DNA of 64,000 nt from Ornithinimicrobium humiphilum. Its GTDB lineage: Bacteria; Actinomycetota; Actinomycetes; Actinomycetales; Dermatophilaceae. Of this stretch, positions 47,679 to 56,404 are shown piece by piece. Position 1 is the stretch's first letter, and every line of letters begins with the position of its first letter. The notes under the pieces were generated by a model. It was given only the letters and a program-made list of their open reading frames with translations. It did not search any database and was not told where the DNA came from. The stretch spans positions 868,001 to 932,000 of the forward strand of contig NZ_VFPU01000001.1 in NCBI RefSeq assembly GCF_006716885.1, in the 5' to 3' direction. The position numbers were made by a program, and so were the translations under genes.

Positions 47679-48641
47679 ATGCGTTCACGCCGGACGGTCG
47701 ACGTCCCCACGCTGGTCCGCGAGGCCCGGGAGGGCAGCCCCCGCGCGCTCGGGCGGCTGCTGACCCTCGTCGAGAACGCGGCTCCCGAGCTGCGGGAGAT
47801 CATGGCGGCGCTCGCGCCGCACACCGGCCGCGCCCGGATCGTCGGGCTGACCGGCAGCCCCGGCGTGGGCAAGTCCACGAGCACCTCGATGCTCGTCAGC
47901 GTGCTCCGCAGGCGTGACCTGCGCGTCGGCGTGCTGGCGGTCGACCCCTCGAGCCCGTTCTCCGGCGGCGCGCTGCTGGGCGACCGCATCCGCCTCGTCG
48001 AGCACGCGCTGGACCCGCAGGTCTACATCCGTTCGATGGCCTCCCGCGGGCACCTCGGCGGTCTGGCCTGGACCACGCCCCAGGCGATCCGCGTGCTGGA
48101 CGCCGCCGGCTGCGACGTCATCCTCGTGGAGACGGTCGGCGTGGGGCAGAGCGAGGTCGAGATCGCCGGCCTCGCCGACACCACGATCGTGCTGCTGGCG
48201 CCCGGCATGGGCGACGGCGTCCAGGCGGCCAAGGCCGGCATCCTCGAGATCGGCGACGTCTTCGTCGTCAACAAGGCCGACCGCGAGGGCGCCCCGGCGA
48301 CCGTCCGCGAGCTGCGCCACATGATCTCCCTCGGCGACCGCACCGAGCCCCACCTGTGGCGTCCGCCGGTCCTGACGACCATCGCCGACCGCGGGGAGGG
48401 CGGGGACGAGGTGCTCGAGGCCCTCGACTCCCACTGGGCCTGGCTGCAGGAGCACGGTCAGCTCGAGGAGCGGCGCCGGGCCCGTGCGGCCGGCGAGGTG
48501 CAGGCGCTCGCGCTGGAGCAGCTGCGCTCGCGCATGGGGAGCCCGACCGAGGGCGTCCTGCGCGAGGTGGTCGACGAGGTGCTGGCGGGCCGGCTGGACC
48601 CCTACGCCGCCGCCGACCGGGTCGTCGCCGACCTCGCCTGA
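47679..48641 (+). CDS. meaB: Methylmalonyl-CoA mutase-associated GTPase MeaB
   Basis: 320 residues. The G3E GTPase core has Walker A GLTGSPGVGKSTSTSML, the VDPSSPFSGGALLGDRIR loop, VETVGVGQSEVEIAG (Walker B/switch) and NKAD for guanine. It guards methylmalonyl-CoA mutase and gates transfer of adenosylcobalamin. The mutase genes are not adjacent here, although meaB usually follows them. ATG preceded by GACGAGGTCGAGG. Confidence 0.95.
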   Translation: MRSRRTVDVPTLVREAREGSPRALGRLLTLVENAAPELREIMAALAPHTGRARIVGLTGSPGVGKSTSTSMLVSVLRRRDLRVGVLAVDPSSPFSGGALLGDRIRLVEHALDPQVYIRSMASRGHLGGLAWTTPQAIRVLDAAGCDVILVETVGVGQSEVEIAGLADTTIVLLAPGMGDGVQAAKAGILEIGDVFVVNKADREGAPATVRELRHMISLGDRTEPHLWRPPVLTTIADRGEGGDEVLEALDSHWAWLQEHGQLEERRRARAAGEVQALALEQLRSRMGSPTEGVLREVVDEVLAGRLDPYAAADRVVADLA

Positions 48642-48657
48642 GGTCCGCCACCCCTCG

Positions 48658-48677
48658 GGGTGCGCGCCCGCGCACCC
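48658..48677 (+). terminator. Hairpin after meaB
   Basis: GGGTGCGCG (48658-48666) pairs with CGCGCACCC (48669-48677), 16 nt after the stop. Confidence 0.6.
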
Positions 48678-48728
48678 ACGGGGGCCCACCGGACCCGCCC
48701 ACCCGGGTAGGCCGTCGCCCCCGGTGCT

Positions 48729-48734
48729 TAGGGT
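48729..48734 (+). promoter_or_regulatory. -10 box of the thiamine-binding protein gene, leaderless
   Basis: TAGGGT ends exactly 7 nt before the ATG at 48741. Confidence 0.45.
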
Positions 48735-48740
48735 TGGGGC

Positions 48741-49046
48741 ATGGCTCTCTTCGCGTTCTCCGTCGCCCCGACCGCCTCCGACGAGACCGGCTCGGTCAGC
48801 GCCGCCGTGGCCGACGCGCTGCGCGTCGTGCGCGACTCCGGCCTGCCCTACGAGCTCACCTCGATGTTCACCACGATCGAGGGGGAGTGGGACGAGGTCA
48901 TGCCGGTCATCCGAGCCGCCTGCGACGCCGTCGCGCAGCACGGCCCCCGCGTCTCGCTCGTGCTCAAGGCCGACCTGCGCCCCGGGCACACCGGCCAGCT
49001 CACGGCCAAGGTCGACCGGGTCAACGCCCACCTGCAGGAGGGCTGA
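48741..49046 (+). CDS. Thiamine-binding/MTH1187 family protein
   Basis: 101 residues with the ferredoxin-like fold pattern of the MTH1187/YkoF-like family: a first strand ALFAFSVAPT, then YELTSMFTTIEGEWDEVMPVI, and a last strand SLVLKADLRPG. Members bind thiamine or related molecules as small cytoplasmic proteins. It is separated by one base from the GNAT gene downstream, so both are on one transcript. Confidence 0.85.
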   Translation: MALFAFSVAPTASDETGSVSAAVADALRVVRDSGLPYELTSMFTTIEGEWDEVMPVIRAACDAVAQHGPRVSLVLKADLRPGHTGQLTAKVDRVNAHLQEG

Positions 49047-49047
49047 G

Positions 49048-49563
49048 ATGCCCGACGCCTCCGCCTACCTCCTCCGTCGCCCGACGCGCAGCGACACCGT
49101 CCCGTTCTCGACCCTCCACGTCGAGATCTGGCGGGCCACCTACCGCGGCGTGATGGACGACGAGGTGCTCGAGGAGCTCCAGCCGTCCAGCTTCGCTGCC
49201 CTGTGGATGGCGGTCGGCAGCGGCTACGACGAGGGCACGGTCCCCGACGACGGACGCGGCTTCTGGGTGGCCACGCTGGAGGAGCAGCCCGTCGGCTTCC
49301 TCTTCTTCGGTCCCGGTCGTGACGAGGACCGCCCGGTGGAGCAGCAGGTGCACGCGCTCAACGTCCACCCGGACCACCACGGCACCGGCGTCGCGCAGCG
49401 GCTGATGGACGAGGGGCTCGGCCCGGGCGCCGCCTACCTCTGGGTGGCGGAGGGCAACGGCCGAGCCATCCGGTTCTACGAGCGCAACGGCTTCCGCCTC
49501 GACGGCACCTCCGCGGACCGGGAGGACGGCGTGGTCGAGCTGCGGATGGTCCGGCCGGCCTGA
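49048..49563 (+). CDS. GNAT family N-acetyltransferase
   Basis: 171 residues. GNAT motif A is VHALNVHPDHHGTGVAQRLMDEG (acetyl-CoA pyrophosphate loop HHGTGVA), followed by LWVAEGNGRAIRFYERNGF, the typical motif B with the FYERNGF signature. The substrate is unknown. Translationally coupled to the thiamine-binding protein gene; it ends 12 nt from the convergent transporter gene. Confidence 0.92.
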   Translation: MPDASAYLLRRPTRSDTVPFSTLHVEIWRATYRGVMDDEVLEELQPSSFAALWMAVGSGYDEGTVPDDGRGFWVATLEEQPVGFLFFGPGRDEDRPVEQQVHALNVHPDHHGTGVAQRLMDEGLGPGAAYLWVAEGNGRAIRFYERNGFRLDGTSADREDGVVELRMVRPA

Positions 49564-49575
49564 CGCGCGGCCGGC

Positions 49576-50850
49576 TCAGCCGACGAGCCCCGCCAGGTGG
49601 AGGACGAAGAGCACCGCGAAGCCGGCGAGGAAGACCAGGCCCACCCAGGCGAGGACGCGCAGCACCGGTGAGAGCGACCGCGACTCGCGCAGCAGGCTGA
49701 AGTTGAGCCAGGCGAAGACCGGCGCGGTGACGAAGGCGCTGATCATCGCGAAGTTGAGCATGGTGGCGAGCTGGTCGCTCATCCACAGCACGATCCCGAG
49801 CGCGACGACGCCGATCGCCAGGATCCATCCGTCCTTGCCACGCCGCTCCAGCCGCTCGCGGCCCCGCAGCAGCCGGATCGACTCGCCGATCAGCCGGGCG
49901 TAGCCGTCGATCACGGTGATGACCGTGCCGAACATCGCGGCGAAGGCGATGAGGGCCATGAGGGGCACCGCCCAGCCGCCGATGGCGTCGCCGTACATCG
50001 ACATCAGCTGCGGGATGTAGGCACCGCCGGCCATCTGCAGCTCCTCGTCGTTGCCGTACTGCACGAGCACGCCGAGCGCGAGGAAGAAGAGCGCCAGCAC
50101 CGCCGACGTCACGAAGCCGACGTTGAAGTCGAAGAGCACGTCGCGGGTGGCCAGCCGTCGGTCCTGCTGCTTGGCCTTGACCCACAGCGAGTTCATCGCG
50201 CTCACCTCGATCGGCGCCGGCATCCAGCCGACGAGCGCCACGAGGAAGGGCAGGGTCGCGAGGTTCCACGGGGAGGGGTCGACGAAGGTCGCCTCCCGCA
50301 CCGTCGGGTTGGTGGCGGCCGTCGCCACGGCCACGACGGTGCTCACCGCGAGCGTGACGACGATGACCTTGGTGACCCCGTCGAGCGCCTTGTAGTGCCC
50401 CGCCAGCAGGAGGACCAGCGTCACGCCCACGACCACCACGGCCAGCAGCGGCACGCCGAGGCCCCAGCTCGCGGGCAGCAGGAAGGACAGGATCACCACG
50501 CAGAGCAGGACCACACCGGCCGCCGAGACGACGCCGGCGAAGAGGGACAGGGCCAGGAAGACCCACAGGTAGGCCCGTCCCTTGCGGGCATAGCCCTCGA
50601 CCAGGCTGAGGCCGGTCTCGGCCGCGAACTGCGGCCCGGACCGGAAGAACGGGTACTTGAGCAGGTTGGCGAGCACGATCACCAGGGCGAGCTGCCAGCC
50701 GAAGAGGGCCCCGGCCTGGGTCGAGGAGACCAGGTGGGAGGCCCCGATCGCGGCGGAGGCCGCGAGCAGCCCGGGTCCCAGCGCGGAGACGCGCGTGCGC
50801 CAGGTGCTCTCCGGCTCGACGGGGGTGACGGAGGTCGGCGTGGGTGACAT
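49576..50850 (-). CDS. Nramp-related transporter lacking canonical metal motifs
   Basis: 424 residues with about eleven membrane helices. Helix 1 reads GPGLLAASAAIGASHLVSST where true Nramp metal transporters have a DPGN motif. Helix 6 reads WMPAPIEVSAMNS in place of MPH. The overall LeuT-like Nramp fold is evident (IDGYARLIGESIR). Loss of both metal-binding motifs suggests a substrate other than Mn2+/Fe2+. TAGCGT (50859-50864, minus strand) is 8 nt before the ATG. Confidence 0.85.
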   Translation of the reverse strand: MSPTPTSVTPVEPESTWRTRVSALGPGLLAASAAIGASHLVSSTQAGALFGWQLALVIVLANLLKYPFFRSGPQFAAETGLSLVEGYARKGRAYLWVFLALSLFAGVVSAAGVVLLCVVILSFLLPASWGLGVPLLAVVVVGVTLVLLLAGHYKALDGVTKVIVVTLAVSTVVAVATAATNPTVREATFVDPSPWNLATLPFLVALVGWMPAPIEVSAMNSLWVKAKQQDRRLATRDVLFDFNVGFVTSAVLALFFLALGVLVQYGNDEELQMAGGAYIPQLMSMYGDAIGGWAVPLMALIAFAAMFGTVITVIDGYARLIGESIRLLRGRERLERRGKDGWILAIGVVALGIVLWMSDQLATMLNFAMISAFVTAPVFAWLNFSLLRESRSLSPVLRVLAWVGLVFLAGFAVLFVLHLAGLVG

Positions 50851-50858
50851 GCGGCTCG

Positions 50859-50864
50859 ACGCTA
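50859..50864 (-). promoter_or_regulatory. -10-like box of the Nramp-related gene
   Basis: TAGCGT on the minus strand ends 8 nt before the ATG at 50850. Confidence 0.35.
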
Positions 50865-50920
50865 CCCGACCTCCGCCGGCCGCGTCGGCACCTCGCGAGG
50901 GCGCGTGATAAGCAGGAGGG

Positions 50921-51898
50921 GTGAGCGAGCTGCGGACCTTCTACCCCCCGATCGAGCCCTACGACACCTTCCACCTGCCGGTGGGGGACGGGCACGAGAT
51001 CTACGTGGAGCAGTCCGGCAATCCCGAGGGCAAGCCGGTCGTCTTCCTCCACGGCGGGCCGGGCAGCGGCACCAGCCCGAACCAGCGCCGGGTCTTCGAC
51101 CCCGAGCGCTACCGCATCGTGCTGCTCGACCAGCGGATGGCGGGCCGGTCGCGGCCCTCGGCCGCGACCACCCTCGACCCGGGGGTCTGGGCGACCAACA
51201 CCACCTGGCACCTGGTCGCCGACATCGAGGCCGTCCGCGAGCACCTCGGCATCGACCGCTGGCAGGTCTTCGGCGGCTCGTGGGGCTCCTGCCTGGCGCT
51301 CGCCTACGCCGAGACCCACCCCGAGCGCGTCACGGAGCTGGTGCTGCGCGGCATCTTCACGCTGCGCCGCCGGGAGCTGGCGTGGACCTACGAGCGCGGT
51401 CACCTCGAGCACGTCTACCCCGACCTGTGGGCCGAGTTCGTCGCGCCCGTCGACCCGGCGCGCCGCGACGAGATGCAGATCGCCTACCACGAGCTGCTCT
51501 TCGACCCCGACCCCGCCGTGCACCTGCCGGCCGCGAAGGCGTGGAGCGGCTTCGAGGCGCGGATCATCACGGTGCAGCCCGACGAGGAGGGCTACCGGAA
51601 GGCCGTCGAGGACGCGCAGGCCGTGTCCTTCGCCCGCATCGAGAACCACTTCTTCGTCAACTCCGGCTGGCTGCGCGAGGGCCAGCTGCTCGACGACGCA
51701 CCCCGGCTCGCCGACATCCCGACCGTGATCGTGCAGGGCCGGCTCGACATGTGCACCCCTGCGAGGACGGCCTTCGAGCTCGCCGAACGGCTCCCCGGGG
51801 CCGATTTCGTCGTCGTCCCGGACGCCGGGCACGCCTTCTCCGAGCCCGGCAACCTCGACCGGCTGGTGCGCGCCACCGACGCCTTCGCGTCGCGCTGA
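50921..51898 (+). CDS. pip: Prolyl aminopeptidase (proline iminopeptidase)
   Basis: 325 residues, alpha/beta hydrolase. HGGPGSGTSP is the oxyanion region, the nucleophile Ser is in GGSWGSCLAL, the Asp in QGRLDMCTP and the His in DAGHAFSEPG. This full set of motifs is the S33 signature; the enzyme removes N-terminal proline from peptides in the cytoplasm. The GTG start is preceded by GCAGGAGG with very short spacing. Confidence 0.95.
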   Translation: MSELRTFYPPIEPYDTFHLPVGDGHEIYVEQSGNPEGKPVVFLHGGPGSGTSPNQRRVFDPERYRIVLLDQRMAGRSRPSAATTLDPGVWATNTTWHLVADIEAVREHLGIDRWQVFGGSWGSCLALAYAETHPERVTELVLRGIFTLRRRELAWTYERGHLEHVYPDLWAEFVAPVDPARRDEMQIAYHELLFDPDPAVHLPAAKAWSGFEARIITVQPDEEGYRKAVEDAQAVSFARIENHFFVNSGWLREGQLLDDAPRLADIPTVIVQGRLDMCTPARTAFELAERLPGADFVVVPDAGHAFSEPGNLDRLVRATDAFASR

Positions 51899-51965
51899 CC
51901 AGCGCGGACACCGCCCGGGGCCACGTGCCGTGGGCGGTCCGGCGTGCGCCTGGGAACTTCCTGAT

Positions 51966-51994
51966 TTGGCACAGGCAGAACGGGTGTTTACCGT
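51966..51994 (+). promoter_or_regulatory. Promoter of the lipoprotein gene, leaderless
   Basis: TTGGCA (51966-51971), 17-nt spacer, TACCGT (51989-51994); the predicted start of transcription is the A of the ATG at 52001. The spacer region is AT-richer than its surroundings. Confidence 0.55.
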
Positions 51995-52000
51995 TTTGTT

Positions 52001-53116
52001 ATGAAGTTTTCCCGAATGACCGCTGCCGTGTGCCTCTCGTCGGCGCTCGTCCTGGCCGCCTGCACCGGGGCCGACGAGCCCGCCAACCCGGGTGGCACCT
52101 CGGCCGACGGCGCGAGCGCGACGACCGCCGGTGACGGCGACGCCGCCAGCGCGACGGCCGACGGCGAGGCCGTGACCGCGACGGCGGACGACGCCTCCTC
52201 CACCACGGAGATGACGACCGACGAGGCATCGGCGGCCCTGTCCGTCGACGCCGCCGAGTCCGTCGCCGCCACCGTGCTGGAGGCGCGCTACGAGTCCTTC
52301 AAGGGCGACGGCGAGGACGTCCGCGACGCCCAGCGCCAGGCCTTCATGGGGTCGGCGCGCACCGCGGCCGAGGCGGCCGACCAGCTGGAGTCGGTCTTCG
52401 GGGCGCCGGAGGAGGCCGAGGCCGAGTCGGCCCCCGAGCCCAACGTGCTGGCGATCAGCCGCGAGGACGGCGAGCTGCCGCAGTTCATCCTCGTGCAGAC
52501 CGTCCCCGAGGACGAGGTGCCCGTGCTGCACCTCCTCGAGAGCCGCACGGGCGAGGAGAAGGACTTCCGCATCATCTGGGAGGCCAGGATGCTGCCCGGC
52601 ACCGAGGTGCCGACCTTCGACCGCCGCTCCGTCGGCTCGCCGGTGCTCCGCGAGGGCAAGGGCGACCTGCTCGCCAGCCCGCGCGAGACCCTCAAGGAGC
52701 TCGCGGCCTACATCAGCTGGCCGCAGCCCGACGACATCCCGGACTACCGGACCCACGGCTACAGCCCTGCCGTCCGCAAGGCCGCCGAGCAGCAGGCCGC
52801 CGCCGTCGCCGACCAGGCGACGCTGCGCGAGAAGAACTGGCTCGTCTCCGACGACACCAAGACCCTCCTCTTCGAGGACGGCTCGGCCTTCGTCATCGGC
52901 ACCCTGCTGCGCGACACGACCTTCACCGTCAACGCCAACAGCGTGCTGACCCCGCCGGAGACCTTCGTCACCCTCGCGGACGACGACGAGATCACCGACG
53001 AGGCGGTGCTGCGAACCATGGTGTTCGTGGGCATGCGCGTGCCGGCCGAGGGCGTCGAGTTCAAGCCCGAGATGATCGCCGCCCGCGAGCAGCTCGTCGA
53101 GGCCTGGGGGGACTGA
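52001..53116 (+). CDS. Putative lipoprotein of unknown function
   Basis: 371 residues. The signal peptide MKFSRMTAAVCLSSALVLAAC ends in a lipobox LAAC, so Cys21 would be lipidated and the protein anchored outside the cytoplasmic membrane. Residues 22-75 are Thr/Ala/Asp/Gly-rich and disordered. The remaining 290 residues form a soluble domain with no motif I recognise; it contains several Trp and Phe-rich strands and VADQATLREKNWLVSDD. It precedes the YbbN-like gene by 74 nt. Confidence 0.85.
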   Translation: MKFSRMTAAVCLSSALVLAACTGADEPANPGGTSADGASATTAGDGDAASATADGEAVTATADDASSTTEMTTDEASAALSVDAAESVAATVLEARYESFKGDGEDVRDAQRQAFMGSARTAAEAADQLESVFGAPEEAEAESAPEPNVLAISREDGELPQFILVQTVPEDEVPVLHLLESRTGEEKDFRIIWEARMLPGTEVPTFDRRSVGSPVLREGKGDLLASPRETLKELAAYISWPQPDDIPDYRTHGYSPAVRKAAEQQAAAVADQATLREKNWLVSDDTKTLLFEDGSAFVIGTLLRDTTFTVNANSVLTPPETFVTLADDDEITDEAVLRTMVFVGMRVPAEGVEFKPEMIAAREQLVEAWGD

Positions 53117-53190
53117 GCCCCCGCGCACCCCATACGCTGGGGTCAGGTGCGCACGCCGCACGACTGCCGCACGTTCCCAAGGAGCTCGTC

Positions 53191-54189
53191 TTGTCACAGC
53201 AGCCGTTCAGCACCGCCGCCCTCCGCGGCGCCGTCGACCTCTCCGGGCTCGGTGCCCGGGGCGCCCAGCGTCCCTCGGCGGCCCCCGCCGGTGACGCCGC
53301 CGGCGCGTCCGGCGCGAAGCCGTCCGGTGGCGTGCCCGGTCGCTCCGGCGCCCTGGTGGAGGCGACCGACGCCACCTTCGAGAGCGTCGTCAACGCCAGC
53401 CTCACGACGCCGCTGGTGCTGGTGCTCTGGACCCCGCAGGTCCCCGAGTCGCTGCAGCACCTGCGTGAGCTGGCCGACGCCGCTCGCGCCAAGCAGGGGC
53501 GCTTCCAGGTGGTGGGGGTCGACCTCGCCGCCAGCCCCGGCATCATGCAGGCGCTCACCCCGGTGCTCCAGCAGACCTTCGGCCAGGTCTCGGCGCTGCC
53601 CGTGGTGATGGGCCTGCTGAGCGGGCAGCCGATGCCGTTCTACCTCGGCGTGCAGTCGATGGAGCAGGTCGACCAGCTGCTCGACAAGTTCCTCGAGGCG
53701 GCCGTGGCCAACGCGGTCACCGGCCGGGTGGAGCTCGGTGCCGAGGATGCTGCCGACGACGAGGGCGACGAGCAGCTCCCGCCGTTGCACCAGGAGGCCT
53801 ACGACGCGATCGACCGCGGGGACTGGGCCGCGGCGATCAGCGCCTACGAGCGCGCCCTGGAGCAGGATCCCTCCGACGAGCTGGCCCGCCTCGGGCTGGG
53901 CCAGGTGCGGCTCCTGGAGCGCACCAGCACGCTCGACCTCAGCGCGGTCCGGCAGGCGGCGGCCGAGCGCCCCGACGACGTCCGGGCCCAGATCGAGGCG
54001 GCCGACGTGGACGTCGTGGGCGGGCACGTCGAGGACGGCTTCCTGCGCCTGATCGACGTCGTGCGCCGCACGACCGGCGACGACCGCGAGGCCGCCCGCA
54101 AGCACCTCGTGGAGCTCTTCGACGTGGTCGGTCCGTCCGACCCCCGGGTCCAGAAGGCCCGTGGCTCGCTGATGAGCGCCCTGTTCTGA
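53191..54189 (+). CDS. YbbN/CnoX-like thioredoxin-TPR protein without CXXC
   Basis: 332 residues from a TTG start with CAAGGAG eight bases upstream. After a disordered N-terminus of 50 residues comes a thioredoxin-fold domain (about 55-165) in which the redox motif is replaced by WTPQVPES, so no disulfide chemistry is expected. Then TPR-like helices start at LHQEAYDAIDRGDWAAAISAYERALEQDPSDELA. Proteins of this type act as chaperones or holdases in E. coli; here only the domain order is shown by sequence. Confidence 0.87.
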   Translation: MSQQPFSTAALRGAVDLSGLGARGAQRPSAAPAGDAAGASGAKPSGGVPGRSGALVEATDATFESVVNASLTTPLVLVLWTPQVPESLQHLRELADAARAKQGRFQVVGVDLAASPGIMQALTPVLQQTFGQVSALPVVMGLLSGQPMPFYLGVQSMEQVDQLLDKFLEAAVANAVTGRVELGAEDAADDEGDEQLPPLHQEAYDAIDRGDWAAAISAYERALEQDPSDELARLGLGQVRLLERTSTLDLSAVRQAAAERPDDVRAQIEAADVDVVGGHVEDGFLRLIDVVRRTTGDDREAARKHLVELFDVVGPSDPRVQKARGSLMSALF

Positions 54190-54198
54190 GACCGGCCG

Positions 54199-54229
54199 GC
54201 CCGGCCTGCGCCGTCGGCGCGGGCCGGGC
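54199..54229 (+). terminator. Terminator after the YbbN-like gene
   Basis: GCCCGGCC (54199-54206) pairs with GGCCGGGC (54222-54229), extended by an inner 6-bp stem. Confidence 0.7.
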
Positions 54230-54260
54230 AGACCGGCAGCACCCCGAGGAAGGATCCGAC

Positions 54261-54449
54261 ATGGCCAGGACCAACGGACTGATGCGCCCCCGTCGTGGAC
54301 GCTGGATCGCCGGCGTCTGCGCCGCCCTCGCGGACCGTTTCGGGCTGCCGTGCCTCCTCGTGCGGGTCGGCTTCGTGATCTTCGGGATCGTGGGGATCGG
54401 CGAGCTGGTCTACGTCCTGCTGTGGATCATGATCCCCAGGGAGCGCTGA
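54261..54449 (+). CDS. PspC domain membrane protein
   Basis: 62 residues from ATG with GAGGAAGG upstream. It is a minimal PspC domain: basic GRWIAGVCAALADRFGL then a hydrophobic helix with VYVLLWIMIPRE at the end. PspC proteins take part in envelope stress responses. It is convergent with the MFS gene. Confidence 0.9.
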   Translation: MARTNGLMRPRRGRWIAGVCAALADRFGLPCLLVRVGFVIFGIVGIGELVYVLLWIMIPRER

Positions 54450-54503
54450 GCCCTCTTCTGCTCTGCCGTTCGGGGCAGGTGGGTTCGTGACCGCCGTCCC
54501 CGG

Positions 54504-55835
54504 TCAGTGCGAGCCGTGCCCCGGCACCCGGAAGCGTGCCACCTGCGGGTGCGTGACCGCGACCGCGAGCACGGCGACCACGCACAGCACCCCGCCGCTG
54601 AAGGCCGCCACGGCCGGTGACCACACGCCGGCGACCAGCCCGGCACGGAAGTTGCCCAGGTCGGGCCCGGCGATCCCGATGACGTGCTCGACCGAGGACA
54701 CCCGCCCGAGGACGTGGTCCTCGGTGTCCAGCTGGACCATCGCCGCCCGCGAGGTCACCGAGGTGGTGTCGGCAGCCCCCGCCACGGCCAGGCAGGCCAG
54801 CGCGAGCCACAACGGGCTCGCCAGGCCGAAGCCGGCCACGGCCACGCCCCAGACGGTCGCCGCCCCGAGCTGGATCCAGCCCAGGTGCGCCGAACGGGTG
54901 ACCAGCCCGGAGCATACCCCGGCCAGCAGCCCGCCGACGGCGACCGAGGAGAGGAAGAGGCCGAGCGTGGTCGGGTCGCCGCCGAAGCGCAGCTCGTTGA
55001 TCATCGGGAAGAGCGCGACGGGGAAGGCGAACAGGGTCGCGGCGAGATCGACGGCGAAGCTGCCCCGCAGCACCGGCCGGCGCACGGTGATCCGGACCCC
55101 CTCGAGCAGGGAGCCGACGACCCGGCGCAGCCGGAGGGGGCGGTGGCCCGCACCTGCGGGAGCCTCGCCGTCCGCCTGCGCCGGTCCCTCGTGCACCGCT
55201 GCCGTGCCCTTCTCCTCCTGCGGCGGGACGGGCGGCATCGCCGGGAGCCGGTAGGCCGCCCACAGCGACACCAGGAAGCCCGCCGCGTTGAGGGCGTAGC
55301 AGGCGGCGACGCCGAGGGCCCCGATCGCCAGCCCGCCCAGGGCGGGGCCGACCATCATCGAGGCCTGGAAGCCCACGGAGTGCAGGGCGATGCCGGCGGC
55401 CAGCAGCGGGGCCGGCAGCAACCGCTTGACGAAGGTGCGACGGGCCGGGGCGCCCAGCGCCGCCGCCCCGGACTGCGCGGCCACCAGGGCCAGCACGAGC
55501 GGGAGCGAGCCCACCTCGAGCACCGCCTGGGTCGCGAGCGCGATCGCCACCAGGGCCTGCACGGCCGTCGTGCGCACCACGACCGCCCGGCGGTCGAGGG
55601 CGTCGGCCACCGCGCCGCCCAGCAGACCCAGGACGATCATCGGGACGGCCTGGACCAGGCCGATGGTGCCGACCCAGACGGGGCTGCGCGTCAGCTCCCA
55701 CACCTGGAAGAGCACGGCCACGACCGCCATCTGGCCGGCCAACCCGGTCACCAGGCCGCTGGCCCACAGGCGGCGGTAGTCGGTGCTGACCCGCAGCGGG
55801 CGCAGGTCGAGCAGGCCCTTGCGGAGGCGGGTCAC
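54504..55835 (-). CDS. MFS transporter (EntS/MdtG-like)
   Basis: 443 residues from GTG 55835, which overlaps the MarR gene stop by four bases. About twelve membrane helices; LLGGAVADALDRRAVVV is the MFS loop 2-3 motif (G-x3-D-x2-GRR-like). A charged loop of 50 residues separates the two halves, and LGRVSSVEHVIGIAGPDLG occurs in the second half. The linked MarR gene suggests a drug or toxic-compound exporter under ligand control. Confidence 0.9.
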   Translation of the reverse strand: MTRLRKGLLDLRPLRVSTDYRRLWASGLVTGLAGQMAVVAVLFQVWELTRSPVWVGTIGLVQAVPMIVLGLLGGAVADALDRRAVVVRTTAVQALVAIALATQAVLEVGSLPLVLALVAAQSGAAALGAPARRTFVKRLLPAPLLAAGIALHSVGFQASMMVGPALGGLAIGALGVAACYALNAAGFLVSLWAAYRLPAMPPVPPQEEKGTAAVHEGPAQADGEAPAGAGHRPLRLRRVVGSLLEGVRITVRRPVLRGSFAVDLAATLFAFPVALFPMINELRFGGDPTTLGLFLSSVAVGGLLAGVCSGLVTRSAHLGWIQLGAATVWGVAVAGFGLASPLWLALACLAVAGAADTTSVTSRAAMVQLDTEDHVLGRVSSVEHVIGIAGPDLGNFRAGLVAGVWSPAVAAFSGGVLCVVAVLAVAVTHPQVARFRVPGHGSH

Positions 55836-56395
55836 CGGTCCGCTGCTGCGGGGGCGTCGATGGTGGGGGAGGGTTCGCCCGGGGTGGCGACCGCCGGGAT
55901 CGACGGGGAGGCGGCGTCGAGGTGCGCGGCGATCCGGTCGAGGAAGGGGCGGCGCTGCAGGGCCGCGACGAGGTCGCCCGCGGCGAGGCTCAACGGGTGC
56001 TCCAGCTCGTCGTCGAGCTCCCTGATCGCCGCCTCGGTGGCCCGCCACTCGGCCTCGAGCAACGGCACGAGGGCTCGTCCCGCGTCGGTCAGGCCGACGC
56101 GCCGGGTGCGGCGGTCCCCCTCGGTCGCGGGCTTGCTCGTGACGAGGCCGGCCGAGCGCATCGAGGCCACGGTCTGGGACACCGCCGAGTGGGTCAGGCC
56201 GAGGGAGCGAGCGAGCTCGACGATCGTCATCGGGCCCTCGTGGGCCAGCCGCAGCATCGGCCAGACGAACCGCTGCCGCACCCGGCTCTCGCCCCGCTCG
56301 GCGTAGAGCGTGGTGATCGCCTCGTCCAGGCCGCGCAGGGTGGCGAAGAGCAGGTCGAGGCGCCCGGGGACGCGGGTGGGGTCGGAGGTGGGCAC
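55832..56395 (-). CDS. MarR family transcriptional regulator
   Basis: 187 residues from GTG. The winged HTH is MTIVELARSLGLTHSAVSQTVASMRSAGLV (in two blocks), followed by the wing with DRRTRRVGLTDAGRALVP. It should repress itself and the coupled MFS transporter gene and release DNA on ligand binding. The palindrome at 56405-56422, just upstream of the start, is the candidate operator. The C-terminal 35 residues are Pro/Ala-rich. Confidence 0.92.
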   Translation of the reverse strand: MPTSDPTRVPGRLDLLFATLRGLDEAITTLYAERGESRVRQRFVWPMLRLAHEGPMTIVELARSLGLTHSAVSQTVASMRSAGLVTSKPATEGDRRTRRVGLTDAGRALVPLLEAEWRATEAAIRELDDELEHPLSLAAGDLVAALQRRPFLDRIAAHLDAASPSIPAVATPGEPSPTIDAPAAADR

Positions 56396-56404
56396 CCGGC
56401 CAAC

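Noticed and set aside
49358..53197. Long minus-strand frame across the transporter, peptidase and lipoprotein genes
   Set aside because: It crosses three genes with clear domains in other frames and shows no protein family features.
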